Source of the DNA: Archaeoglobus sp. JdFR-27
Lineage (GTDB): Archaea > Halobacteriota > Archaeoglobi > Archaeoglobales > Archaeoglobaceae
Length of the DNA stretch: 64,000 nucleotides
Direction of reading: 5' to 3'
Assembly: GCA_002011235.1 (NCBI GenBank)
Contig: MTMO01000002.1
Span: 124,001-188,000 of the forward strand
Every line of letters begins with the position of its first letter. The first letter of the stretch is position 1. Shown piece after piece: positions 34,235 to 42,963 of this stretch. Under the pieces are notes generated by a model. The model was not told the DNA's origin. It worked only from the letters and a program-made list of their open reading frames with translations, and ran no database searches. The position numbers and the translations under genes were made by a program.

Positions 34235-34402
34235 TTACACTTCCTCGATTACTTCCTCCCTTTTCCGGAAAATTATGAGAGATGCACCGAGCAAAAAAAG
34301 GATAACTGAATAAATTGCTCCTATTACATTCAGCCTCGTTAATGCTAAGATGAGTAATCCTAAAAAGATAAAAAAGATCCCCCATTTCGTCTGACTGCGC
34401 AT
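34235..34402 (-). CDS. Small two-helix membrane protein
   Basis: A 55-residue protein, starting MRSQTKWGIFFIFLGLLILA, with a first hydrophobic segment (residues 7-21), a short turn and a second (28-45), then a basic-acidic tail FRKREEVIEEV. The frame is open and well formed, and the composition is that of real small membrane proteins. It sits upstream of the YbjQ-Tat operon on the same strand. Function unknown. Confidence 0.65.
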   Translation of the reverse strand: MRSQTKWGIFFIFLGLLILALTRLNVIGAIYSVILFLLGASLIIFRKREEVIEEV

Positions 34403-34540
34403 AAACTTAATTTATCTAATCCATTTAAAATGTTTGCTGGATTGTCAAATTTGTCAGATTGCAAAAAATTTCATGGATGTTCATGGAAGTTGCGATATAT
34501 TTTTATATGTGTCCAAGGTTTTTAATTTCGGTGTAATTCT

Positions 34541-35413
34541 ATGGGATTGGTCTATATTGATGGAGAATTTGTCCCTCAGGAAGAAGCAAGAGTAAGCGTA
34601 TTTGACCATGGCTTTCTTTACGGTGACGGTGTTTTTGAGGGAATAAGAGCCTACAACGGAAAGGTTTTCAGACTAGATGAGCATATAGACAGGCTCTATG
34701 ATTCTGCAAAGGTGATTGATCTCGAGATTCCAGTTTCCAAAGAAGAATTCAAGAACATCATTTTGGAGACTTTGAGGAAAAACAACCTTAGAGACGCTTA
34801 TATCAGGCCGATAGTCACAAGAGGAATTGGGGATCTTGGATTAGACCCAAGAATGTGTCCTAAGCCAACGATAATCGTCATAACTATTGAGTGGGGAAAA
34901 CTTTATGGGGATCTTTATGAGAAGGGGCTAAGAGCTGTTACTGTTTGCATTAGAAGGAATGCGATTGATTGCCTCCCGCCAAGCATAAAATCGATGAACT
35001 ACCTCAACAACATACTTGCAAAGATAGAGGCGAATGCTAAGGGAGGTGATGAGGCAATCTTCCTCGATACGAACGGATATCTTTCAGAAGGAAGTGGAGA
35101 CAACATTTTCCTTGTTAAGAATGGGGAAATCTTCACTCCTCCAACCCTTAACAATTTGAGAGGTATAACAAGGGCCGCTACGATAGAACTTATAAATGAG
35201 CTAGGAATTCCATTTAAGGAAATGAATCTTGGGCTTTTTGATCTCTATTCAGCAGATGAGGTCTTTGTCACGGGTACAGCTGCTGAAATAGCTCCAATTG
35301 TGATTATCGATGGAAGAGAGATAGGAGACGGAAAGCCAGGGAAGATCACAAGAATGTTGATGCAGAAGTTTAGAGAACTCACAGAAAGGGAGGGGACCCC
35401 GATTTACGATTAA
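34541..35413 (+). CDS. ilvE: Branched-chain amino acid aminotransferase
   Basis: A 290-residue fold-type IV aminotransferase: [21 protein letters not shown], the PLP lysine in [35 protein letters not shown], and [13 protein letters not shown]. These are class IV hallmarks and the length matches IlvE. It performs the last step of Val, Leu and Ile synthesis. Followed by homoserine dehydrogenase genes, it fits an amino acid operon feeding the Thr/Ile line. Confidence 0.93.
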   Translation: MGLVYIDGEFVPQEEARVSVFDHGFLYGDGVFEGIRAYNGKVFRLDEHIDRLYDSAKVIDLEIPVSKEEFKNIILETLRKNNLRDAYIRPIVTRGIGDLGLDPRMCPKPTIIVITIEWGKLYGDLYEKGLRAVTVCIRRNAIDCLPPSIKSMNYLNNILAKIEANAKGGDEAIFLDTNGYLSEGSGDNIFLVKNGEIFTPPTLNNLRGITRAATIELINELGIPFKEMNLGLFDLYSADEVFVTGTAAEIAPIVIIDGREIGDGKPGKITRMLMQKFRELTEREGTPIYD

Positions 35414-35428
35414 ATTCAGGATGATAGG

Positions 35429-35938
35429 ATGCCAGTAATATCGATTGTCGTTGAACTCCTTGATAAACCAGGGCAACTGCTTAACACGCTTGAACCCATT
35501 TCCAAGGGGGGCGGGAATATCATAAGCATAATCCACCAAAGGGACAAAATAACACCGCTAAAGAGAGTTCCGGTAGAGATCTCTTTTTCAGTTGAAGACC
35601 AGAAAGATGCCATGAGAATAATAGAGAAAATAAAGGAAAGAGGTGTGATAGTCAAAAGTTACAACGAGCTTAGATTACTTGCAACAACTTCCGTCATGCT
35701 CATCGGCCATATCGTAAAAACAGACCTAAGCGATACGATAAACCGCATCGATTCAACTGGTTTTGCGGAAGTCGTAGATATGGAGATGAGCATGCCCGAA
35801 CTAAATAGACCCTCTACCGCGATGATTACAATCTCCGCTACTCGCCAAGACAAGCTTGATGAGGCTTTGGATATATTGAGAGAAATTTGCAAAACAAAGA
35901 ACCTCCTCCTTGTAGAACCAATTAATGAGGAATTATGA
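35429..35938 (+). CDS. ACT-domain regulator associated with homoserine dehydrogenase
   Basis: The 169-residue protein begins VISIVVELLDKPGQLLNTLEPIS, an ACT-domain start, and continues through a second ACT-like unit (TAMITISATRQDKLDEALDIL). It lies 64 bp before the homoserine dehydrogenase gene, which itself lacks an ACT domain, so it is the separate amino acid-binding allosteric subunit. A 12-bp duplication, ATTATGAGACAT then ATTATGAGATAC, includes its stop. Confidence 0.87.
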   Translation: MPVISIVVELLDKPGQLLNTLEPISKGGGNIISIIHQRDKITPLKRVPVEISFSVEDQKDAMRIIEKIKERGVIVKSYNELRLLATTSVMLIGHIVKTDLSDTINRIDSTGFAEVVDMEMSMPELNRPSTAMITISATRQDKLDEALDILREICKTKNLLLVEPINEEL

Positions 35939-36002
35939 GACATATTATGAGATACGAAATATTTGACGAAATAATCGATGTAATAGAGTAATAAATGGTG
36001 AT

Positions 36003-36992
36003 ATGATTAACATAGCAATTTTCGGATTTGGAGCAGTTGGAAAAGGGGTTGCAGAAGTTCTTCATTATAAAAAAGAGTTGATAGAGGGTTTTATTGGTAA
36101 ATACAAGGTTGTAGCTATTACAGACTCAAAAGGTTCTCTTATCGACGAGAAGGGCCTAAACTTGATGGAAGCAATAAAGATCAAGAAGAACAAGGGATTC
36201 AGTGGAATGAAAACGTTAGAGGTTATCGAGAAGGTTGACTTCGATGTGGCAATTGAGGTTACACCGACAAATGTTCATTCAGGCGAGCCAGGACTAAAGC
36301 ATATTGTAAAATCAATGGACAAGGGTGCAAATGTGATAACTTCCAACAAAGGACCATTAGTCAAAGCTTTCAAAAAACTGGAAAGACTTGCGGAAAAGAA
36401 AGGTGTAAGCTTTATGTATGAGGCGACTGTTGGAGGGGCGATGCCTATAATAAAGCTTGCCAAAAATGATCTTGCAGGAAACGAGATTAGAGTGATAAAG
36501 GGTGTCCTTAACGGAACCTGCAACTACATCCTGACAAGAATGGAGAGGGAGAAGATGACCTATTCTCAAGTACTTTCAGAGGCTCAGGAATTAAAAATCG
36601 CCGAGGCGGATCCAAGCTATGATGTAGAAGGGATAGATTCCGCTGCCAAGCTTGTGATTCTTGCAAACTCGATAATGCGGATGGATGCAAGCTTTGAAGA
36701 TGTTGAAATAACGGGAATTACGAAGATCACTCCCGAGTCCTTTGAGGTTGCTGGAAACAAGAACTACACGATAAGGCTAATCGCCGAAGCAAACAAAGAA
36801 AAGGGTTTTCTTAAGGTTTCCCCGAGACTTGTGCCCCACCATCATCCGCTTGCAATTGAGGGAACTATGAATGCAGCGCTGATAAGAACGGATCTCGCTG
36901 GAGATATAGTGGTAATGGGAAAGGGTGCTGGGAAATACGAAACTGCAAGTGCCATAGTCTCGGATCTTATTGAGATCTATCGAAGGGATTAA
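36003..36992 (+). CDS. hom: Homoserine dehydrogenase
   Basis: The 329-residue enzyme has the NAD(P)-binding FGFGAVGKGVAEVL, the VTSNKGPLV-like segment (ITSNKGPLVKAF), EATVGGAMPIIKL, GVLNGTCNYIL and AEADPSYDVEGIDSAAKLVILAN. It reduces aspartate semialdehyde to homoserine for Thr and Met synthesis. No C-terminal ACT domain is fused; the preceding gene supplies it. Confidence 0.95.
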   Translation: MINIAIFGFGAVGKGVAEVLHYKKELIEGFIGKYKVVAITDSKGSLIDEKGLNLMEAIKIKKNKGFSGMKTLEVIEKVDFDVAIEVTPTNVHSGEPGLKHIVKSMDKGANVITSNKGPLVKAFKKLERLAEKKGVSFMYEATVGGAMPIIKLAKNDLAGNEIRVIKGVLNGTCNYILTRMEREKMTYSQVLSEAQELKIAEADPSYDVEGIDSAAKLVILANSIMRMDASFEDVEITGITKITPESFEVAGNKNYTIRLIAEANKEKGFLKVSPRLVPHHHPLAIEGTMNAALIRTDLAGDIVVMGKGAGKYETASAIVSDLIEIYRRD

Positions 36993-37019
36993 AATAATAA
37001 CGATTTTTAGAGGATTAAG

Positions 37020-37781
37020 ATGATTCTCACCACCATATATCTATCAAAATGTTCGATTGCTCTTGTATTTCTGCTTTATGCATGTTTACTCGATCTAAGG
37101 GAGAGAAGGGTACCAAATAGATTGTGGAAATACATGATAATCGCAATAATTCCCTTCGTCATTGCTGAGTTTCTAGCCGGAAAACATGGTTTTTATGATA
37201 TTCTTTTTGCCTGCTTGCAGTTTGCACTGGTTTTCGGGCTTGCCTATGGCCTATACTATTTGGGAGCCTATGGGGGGGCAGATGCAAAAGCGTTGATTGT
37301 TCTTTCCTTACTCTTTCCATTCTATCCAACCCTAAATTTCCAGTCATTTACACTCCCCTTCCTAAATACAGGTTTTGGAGTATTTGCCTTCTCAACCCTT
37401 TCGAACTCAGTAATATCTGCTCCAGCACTTGTTTTGGTTTTATTTATCAGAAATCTGGTTAAAGAAGGGTTAAAAGAGATAAAAGGAAATCTCTTCTACT
37501 ACTTCATAGGCTATAGGGCCGATGCAGCCAATTTGCCAAAGTTCCACAACCTTCTAGAGTATGTGGACTCAAAAGGCAAAGTTGTGAGGCTCAGGAGGGG
37601 AATTGAACCAGATGACGAAGTGCTCTACAGACTTGAGAAAGCTTACAGTAAAGGGACGATTAGAGAAATCTGGGTTACACCAGGACTACCATTCCTCATT
37701 TTCATTACAGCAGGGTTTTTGACATCTATAATTGCTGGAAATTTGCTTTTTGAGCTGATTTTTATTTTAATGAGAATTTAA
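37020..37781 (+). CDS. A24-family prepilin/preflagellin-type peptidase
   Basis: The 253-residue membrane protein has six or so hydrophobic segments. The aspartyl-protease acids are in LLDLRERRVPNRLW near residue 24 and in the GGADAKALIVLSLLFPF segment near residue 88, which supply the GxGD-type catalytic pair. A cytoplasmic region (about 165-215) separates the last helices. It cleaves class III signal peptides of pilins or archaellins. It starts 27 bp after homoserine dehydrogenase. Confidence 0.85.
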   Translation: MILTTIYLSKCSIALVFLLYACLLDLRERRVPNRLWKYMIIAIIPFVIAEFLAGKHGFYDILFACLQFALVFGLAYGLYYLGAYGGADAKALIVLSLLFPFYPTLNFQSFTLPFLNTGFGVFAFSTLSNSVISAPALVLVLFIRNLVKEGLKEIKGNLFYYFIGYRADAANLPKFHNLLEYVDSKGKVVRLRRGIEPDDEVLYRLEKAYSKGTIREIWVTPGLPFLIFITAGFLTSIIAGNLLFELIFILMRI

Positions 37782-38029
37782 AGTTGAAGTAGTCAAATCT
37801 GCAAAATTTTAAAATTCTATTTTTTGACAATTCCTTTCTACAACTAGACTCATTATCCTTCTTTAGATCGTTATGGGTCCAATAGCTTGAGAGAATTTAG
37901 GTTATTTTAGCTCATTAACCTCATTCTTAGAAGTAATGCCAAAAATCCTGAAACCATTTTCAATCTATTAAATATTAAAAATTTTTAAATACAAGAATGA
38001 AAGTAATGCAAGTGCAGAAAGGTGATAGA

Positions 38030-38434
38030 ATGAGGCCTTTTGGTGTAACCTTGCTTGCAATTCTTTACGGAATTGGAGGTGTTCTTTCCATTGCTACAGG
38101 AGTGATGTTGGTCTTCCTTCTACCATCCTTCTCAGTTATGGTTCCAGAGATGGCTTTCAGACCTATGTTTCAAGGATTAAGCATTTTCTACTTGATCTTT
38201 GGTGCTTTTGGTATTGTGATTGCATATGGCCTATGGAACCTCAAAAACTGGGCAAGAATTATTGTTATAATTCTGAGCGTCCTAGGGATACTCTGGAGTT
38301 TAGGGATGGTTGGAATGATGCTCTCTTTTCCAAACCTCACCACAATGCCAGTGTTGACAGGAGGAGTCGTTGGAATTGTTATCTATGCTTTAATAATCTT
38401 CTACATGCTTAGGGTAAAAAATGCATTTACATGA
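38030..38434 (+). CDS. Four-helix membrane protein of unknown function
   Basis: About 134 residues with four membrane helices: VTLLAILYGIGGVLSIATGV, LSIFYLIFGAFGIVIAYGLW, IIVIILSVLGILWSLGMVG and GVVGIVIYALIIFYML. The motif GLWNLKNWAR between helices 2 and 3 is common in small archaeal and bacterial membrane proteins. The ATG at 38030 with GGTGAT just before is preferred over the one at 37997. No partner gene suggests a role. Confidence 0.7.
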   Translation: MRPFGVTLLAILYGIGGVLSIATGVMLVFLLPSFSVMVPEMAFRPMFQGLSIFYLIFGAFGIVIAYGLWNLKNWARIIVIILSVLGILWSLGMVGMMLSFPNLTTMPVLTGGVVGIVIYALIIFYMLRVKNAFT

Positions 38435-38524
38435 GTTTTCATCTCATCAGTTTGTCATAATCCAATGTCAAAGCTCTGACCCTTTGGTTTATCCAACCAT
38501 ATCTCCCTCTAAAAGGAAGATGAT

Positions 38525-39270
38525 GTGCCTAAAGAGGACTACGTCTACTACTTTCTCAGCAAATTCAGCCTTAGCAGCTTTATAAACATGATTCTAAGGA
38601 TTCTTAACCCAATTACAAAGAAAAGGGCAAAGAATTCAAAGCTCATCGTTGATTGCATTGACGTTAGTGTTGACATCAATTACTTTAGAAAACCAATTAA
38701 ACAGGCTAAACTGCTGAAAAAGGACTACAGACGATATTCATCCAAAGGGAAATTCATTGGAATGAAATTAACTCTCGTTATGGAACGTCCCCTCTAAAAC
38801 CATTGTTGTTCCTATGGAAGTAGCTTAGAAGAAGAAAAATTTTAAGGCAGAGAGATGTTTTGATCTTGGATAAGGGATTCTACACCTACAAGAACTATCT
38901 TGTTGGCTTAAAGCACAGAATAAGTCCTTTAATCTTTCTGAGGAGTAACTTTAGAATGGAAAGGCTGGATGGATTGTTGAGCCATCCTCTAAGCATTCTC
39001 AGCAAGAATCTGAAGAAAGGAATAAGATTTTTCAAGGCTTTAAAGAGTAGGTTAATAAATTTGCTTGAGAATTGGAAGGATTTTAAGACAATCAGATCCA
39101 TGATCGAAGATGTTTTCAAACTTGCTAAATCAATGGACTTGAGAAGATTGCATCGCTATACAACGAAATCTGTTTACAAATTCGTTGCTATGAATGTCCT
39201 TTTGGTTGGGATGGTTGTTGCCCTAGGATTTAAGGAGAAGAAGGCTTTGCAGAGGTTGGCTGAAAGCTAG
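38525..39270 (+). pseudogene. Decayed DDE transposase (IS4/IS5 superfamily)
   Basis: Two frames give parts of one transposase: an N-terminal part with LIVDCIDVSVDINYF (first aspartate), then after a break near 38797-38860, ILDKGFYTYKNY (second aspartate) and IRSMIEDVFKLAKSMDLRRLHRYT (the glutamate), ending FVAMNVLLVG. The break and missing N-terminal sequence show that the copy is dead. Terminal inverted repeats were not identified. Confidence 0.75.
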
Positions 39271-39701
39271 ATTACAAACACCCTAAAGAATGGTGGTTAC
39301 GCCTCCAAAAGTCCATATTCAGTTAAAATCTTAATTTTCATGGTTAGTAATTTTTTATTTTCATTTAAAAGATTTAAGCAACAAGTTAATCACTTGAATT
39401 GTAAGCCTGTGAATATGCCTACTTGACTGAGAAATAAAACAATTATTCACCACAATAGAGGGTTCATACTCAGAAAGTCATTTAAAATGTAAATCTGAAG
39501 AAGCCAATTCCAAACCGGGAAGAAGTCCGTGAATTCTCTCCCTCATTTCAAGCTTAAGAACATGGATTGTTCTGTCTTCTTTATCGATGAAGTATCATCT
39601 AAGATCCAATTCTGATTCTTCAAGCATTCCATTCATCGATACAATAGATTAGCTTACTAAAGTGTAGCAAACTTAAATAGTGGCGAGGATGTAGTGGTTA
39701 A
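39271..39701. other. Decayed intergenic DNA with a possible IS630-like fragment
   Basis: No intact gene is seen. On the plus strand at about 39498-39620 two frames give KKPIPNREEVREF and then FKLKNMDCSVFFIDEVSS; the FxxDE turn recalls the second-acid region of IS630/Tc1 transposases. The match is short and frameshifted. The last 60 bases are the promoter of the lipoprotein gene. Confidence 0.3.
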
Positions 39702-40628
39702 ATGGGGGTGATGGATGTGGTAACGAAAAGATTCTTGTTAGTTATTGTTGTTCTCCTAATAGCCACTCTATTGCTAGGCTGCACCCAAGAAGGAAAACCA
39801 ATGTTAGGAAAGCCAGAAATTAGAGGGATAAGCCATGAATGGGGAAAAGTAACACCTTCAACGACCGAAATTCTTACAAGTATCCAAGTCTACAACCCAA
39901 ATCCAATTCCACTGCCACTAAAAGACGTTCTAACAGAAATTTACATGAATGACATAAAGATGGGGCAAGGATCAGCACTAAAAGCAGAAATTAAAGCAAA
40001 TTCAGAGTCAACTATTGTCATTTCAACAAAGCTTGAAAATGCTAAAATTCCAGAATGGTGGATTTCGCATGTAAAGAATGGCGAGAAATCGACTATGAAT
40101 GTAAAGGGCTATTTGGTATTCGACCTAAAAATTACAGAGTTCAAATGGCCTTTTGAACTATCAAACCCAGTTGAAACTGATATATTGGTTGGATTAAACT
40201 CAGATATTCCGCAGAAAATTAACGTTGGGCCAATTACGCTAACAATCAAGTCATTTAAATCTCGCTGGGGAGAGGTCAATGAAGATTACACTGAAATCAT
40301 AACCTTGGCTACAATCTATAATGACAATCCAATTCCGATTCCATTAACGAAGTTCCACTACTTGGTTGAGATGAACGAAATCAAGCTTGTCGAGGGCTCA
40401 AGTGATGCTCTAACCATTATACAGCCAAAATCCGATGCGATGCTCACGTTTGTCACCAGAATTGAGAACAGAATGCTTGATGAGTGGTGGGTTAGCCATA
40501 TTAAAAATGGAGAAAAAACAAAGGTTAAAATCGTCTTGCAGCCTGTTATCGAGGTTACTGGTAAGGAGTTAAAGTTCACATTGGCTAAGGAGGAGTCCGA
40601 ATTCACAACTAAATTGCTTGGCAGCTGA
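39702..40628 (+). CDS. Lipoprotein with two LEA14/WHy-like domains
   Basis: The 308-residue protein begins with a hydrophobic signal and lipobox (LLLIATLLLGC form, cysteine at about 27). Two similar halves follow: EIRGISHEWGKVTPSTTEIL... and SFKSRWGEVNEDYTEIITLA..., each with NPxPIPLP, NDIKMGQGSA/NEIKLVEGSS and a WWISHVKNGEK/WWVSHIKNGEK segment, typical of late-embryogenesis-abundant group 2 beta domains. It is anchored outside the membrane. Function unknown; perhaps desiccation- or stress-related as in the family. An ATG at 39711 is an alternative start. Confidence 0.85.
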   Translation: MGVMDVVTKRFLLVIVVLLIATLLLGCTQEGKPMLGKPEIRGISHEWGKVTPSTTEILTSIQVYNPNPIPLPLKDVLTEIYMNDIKMGQGSALKAEIKANSESTIVISTKLENAKIPEWWISHVKNGEKSTMNVKGYLVFDLKITEFKWPFELSNPVETDILVGLNSDIPQKINVGPITLTIKSFKSRWGEVNEDYTEIITLATIYNDNPIPIPLTKFHYLVEMNEIKLVEGSSDALTIIQPKSDAMLTFVTRIENRMLDEWWVSHIKNGEKTKVKIVLQPVIEVTGKELKFTLAKEESEFTTKLLGS

Positions 40629-40642
40629 TTCAAGGTGATTGC

Positions 40643-41262
40643 ATGAAGTTGAATGAAACGGGTATAGCTCTTTTAACTCTTTTCTCTTTAGTTTATATAT
40701 TTTCGATTTCTCTATTTCCAGCAGTTTAGACATGCTTAAGGTGCAGGCAACACCAACAGAACCAATAGCTGGTGAATTTACGCTGAATGTTAACGATTTG
40801 AAGAGAAAGCTTAAGGAGAAAGTGGAAGAGGTAAGGGAGAAATTACCACCAATCGTTTTAATGAAGGATTTACATCCCAAATACTTTGTAGTTAGAGATG
40901 ATGAAATCCATAAGGTTTCAGCCGCAATATGTGACGAGAATGGATTAAGGTATGCAAAGCTGTTATACTCCACGGATAAGACGAGCTGGAAAGAAGCGGA
41001 AAGTAGTATCAAAACCTTAGCTGATACAGATATACTCAATTTCGAGGTAAATTCTCAAATATACGAGATAAAGGGAACAGTTGCTCTGCAAAAGGCTGGA
41101 ACAGTTGTATTTTACAAGTTCGTTGCTGAAGATGAAGATGGAAATAAAGCTGAGAGTCCAACAGAGGTGTACTTCGTTGTTGATGATGAAAGCAAGCTAA
41201 AGGTTGTTGTAGTTGACACCTGGGTTAAGTTGTGGTTACTCAAAATAAATGCTGAAAAATAA
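40643..41262 (+). pseudogene. Frameshifted secreted protein, upstream part
   Basis: A signal peptide starts at ATG 40643 (MKLNETGIALLTLFSLVYIF) and ends in a TAG at 40727. In another frame SSLDMLKVQATPTEPIAGEF continues for about 176 codons to 41262, ending VVVVDTWVKLWLLKINAEK. The join is near 40715-40725. The middle has a beta-rich domain with TEVYFVVDDESKLKVVVVD. The reading of one interrupted exported protein is inferred from the perfect signal-peptide placement. No family is recognised. Confidence 0.6.
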
Positions 41263-41745
41263 GCTAACACTGCTTCCGAAATGGTTAGTTACAGCATAGA
41301 GGCTGGATGACCAAGCAAGCTTACGATGAGACAAAAAAGGCAAAATTTGATTTGATAAAGAGACATTACTGGGGGAAGTTGCAACACGACTTCATAATCG
41401 TCGATCATGATGAGGTCGAAGAAGTTCTCAGCTTTAAGCCAAAGATCTTCATTCTCTCGAATCTATTAATCCCACAATGGGTGTTCCGCATAAGCTAATA
41501 TAATATATGAAGGGGAACAATGCTGGAATTATTGCAATGTATGGAACTATCTTCGATGAGATCGTGTGGACGGAGATACAAGGAAGATGTATCTAACTTT
41601 CGGGGTAGAAGCTTATCAAACGATGATTCAGCATGGAAGTTGATAAACAATTCTGTTATATGGTATCGAAGTTTGAATACAAAGCAGAAAAAGTAACCCA
41701 AGACTTAGCTGAGATTGTAAAAAAATCTGTTAGGAAAATTTGAAT
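41263..41745 (+). pseudogene. Decayed continuation of the secreted protein
   Basis: After the stop at 41262 the sense continues as ANTASEMVSYSIEAG, then in another frame from 41307 as MTKQAYDETKKAKFDLIKRH...HDFIIVDHDEVEEVLSFKPKIF, then NNAGIIAMYGTIFDEIVWTE and EYKAEKVTQDLAEIVKK in further frames. The pieces fit one protein with repeated indels. The IIVDHDE and NAGIIAMYG segments look like Rossmann-type strands, so the intact protein may have had a second, alpha/beta domain. Confidence 0.5.
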
Positions 41746-41756
41746 CTACGATAATC

Positions 41757-41831
41757 TGGGCCCGGAGGGATTTGAACCCTCGACCGCCCGGTTATGAGCC
41801 GGACGCTCTAACCTGGCTAAGCTACGGGCCC
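41757..41831 (-). tRNA. tRNA with CAT anticodon (elongator Met or Ile2)
   Basis: Acceptor GGGCCCG/CGGGCCC with discriminator A, D arm TAGCTTAGCCAGGTTAGAGC, anticodon stem around CTCATAA and T arm GAGGG-TTCAAAT-CCCTC are all intact, with no intron. CAT anticodon tRNAs may be elongator methionine or lysidine/agmatidine-type isoleucine; sequence alone does not separate them. It is not an initiator type (no G-C run before the anticodon loop). Confidence 0.93.
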
Positions 41832-42074
41832 TTAAAAGAAGTTGTCTCATCTGAATTTATGTTTTTTGGTAATTTTGTTTTGGCATTTGCTTGGGTATAT
41901 TTCTTCTGCCCTCTCCTGAAATCTTCAGCTAACTGATGAAAACAACATAGACCAATTTTATAAATTAAATTTAAAAATAAAAAATAGTTAAATCAATTAT
42001 CCCGCTTATAAATCTGTAACTCCATCAACACAAACCAACATAACTCTAATATATCCACACTTTAACTGGATTTC

Positions 42075-42839
42075 ATGGAAGCTTATGGTAGATTTTATGC
42101 AAACGGAGAACTTTTTGAGGGGTTTTTTGAGATACTTGACGGACTGTTGATCTTCGATAATCTCGAGTTTTCTGCAAAAGCTGTAAAATTTTTGCCTCCC
42201 GTAAAACCCACCAAAATCATTTGTATTGGTGTGAATTATAAAGATCATGCTCAAGAATTCGGGAAAGAGGTTCCAGAAGAGCCAATAATCTTTCTGAAAC
42301 CGGAATCAGCTATAATCGGTGATTTAGATCCGATTATACTTCCACCTCAATCTAGCAGAGTTGACTACGAAGGAGAACTTGCAGTCGTTATATCGAGAAG
42401 ATGTAAGGATGTTTCACAAGAGGGAGCAAAAGATTTTATCCTCGGCTATACCTGCTTCAACGACGTGACTGCAAGGGATTTGCAATTCAAAGACGGACAG
42501 TGGACTAGGGGCAAATCCTTTGACACTTTCGCACCTTTGGGCCCTTACATAGTCTTATCAGAGCAACTAAACCCAGAAAACCTCAGGATCGAGACACTAC
42601 TTAACGGAAAAGTTGTCCAATCCTCAAATACATCCAATATGGCGTTTAACGCTTTTAGACTCATTGAATTCATATCCTCAATTATGACTCTCAAAAAGGG
42701 TGACGTTATCGCTACCGGTACGCCTTCGGGGGTGGGAGCCATGAAAGCGGGTGACGAAGTGGAGGTCAGGATTGAGGGGATCGGAAGCTTGAGAAACCCG
42801 GTAATGCCAAAACAAAAACAAACACTTAGCAAGAAATAA
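42075..42839 (+). CDS. Fumarylacetoacetate hydrolase family protein
   Basis: The 254-residue FAH-fold protein has the N-terminal beta domain, then IICIGVNYKDHAQEFG, FLKPESAIIG, VDYEGELAVVI with the metal-binding acids, GYTCFNDVTARDLQ, KSFDTFAPLGPYIV and GDVIATGTPSGVGAMKAGDEVEV. The family acts in aromatic and sugar acid catabolism as hydrolases, decarboxylases or isomerases. The actual substrate is unknown and the gene is not in an operon. Confidence 0.92.
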   Translation: MEAYGRFYANGELFEGFFEILDGLLIFDNLEFSAKAVKFLPPVKPTKIICIGVNYKDHAQEFGKEVPEEPIIFLKPESAIIGDLDPIILPPQSSRVDYEGELAVVISRRCKDVSQEGAKDFILGYTCFNDVTARDLQFKDGQWTRGKSFDTFAPLGPYIVLSEQLNPENLRIETLLNGKVVQSSNTSNMAFNAFRLIEFISSIMTLKKGDVIATGTPSGVGAMKAGDEVEVRIEGIGSLRNPVMPKQKQTLSKK

Positions 42840-42963
42840 ATATTCCAAAACTCTCAGAAACGCAATCATGATCGGTAATATTTTAAAACGAATATCTTCT
42901 AGGATTTAGAGTTCACTCCGGATGATTTGGTTTATCATAGATAAAAAAATTTAGGGTGATTGG

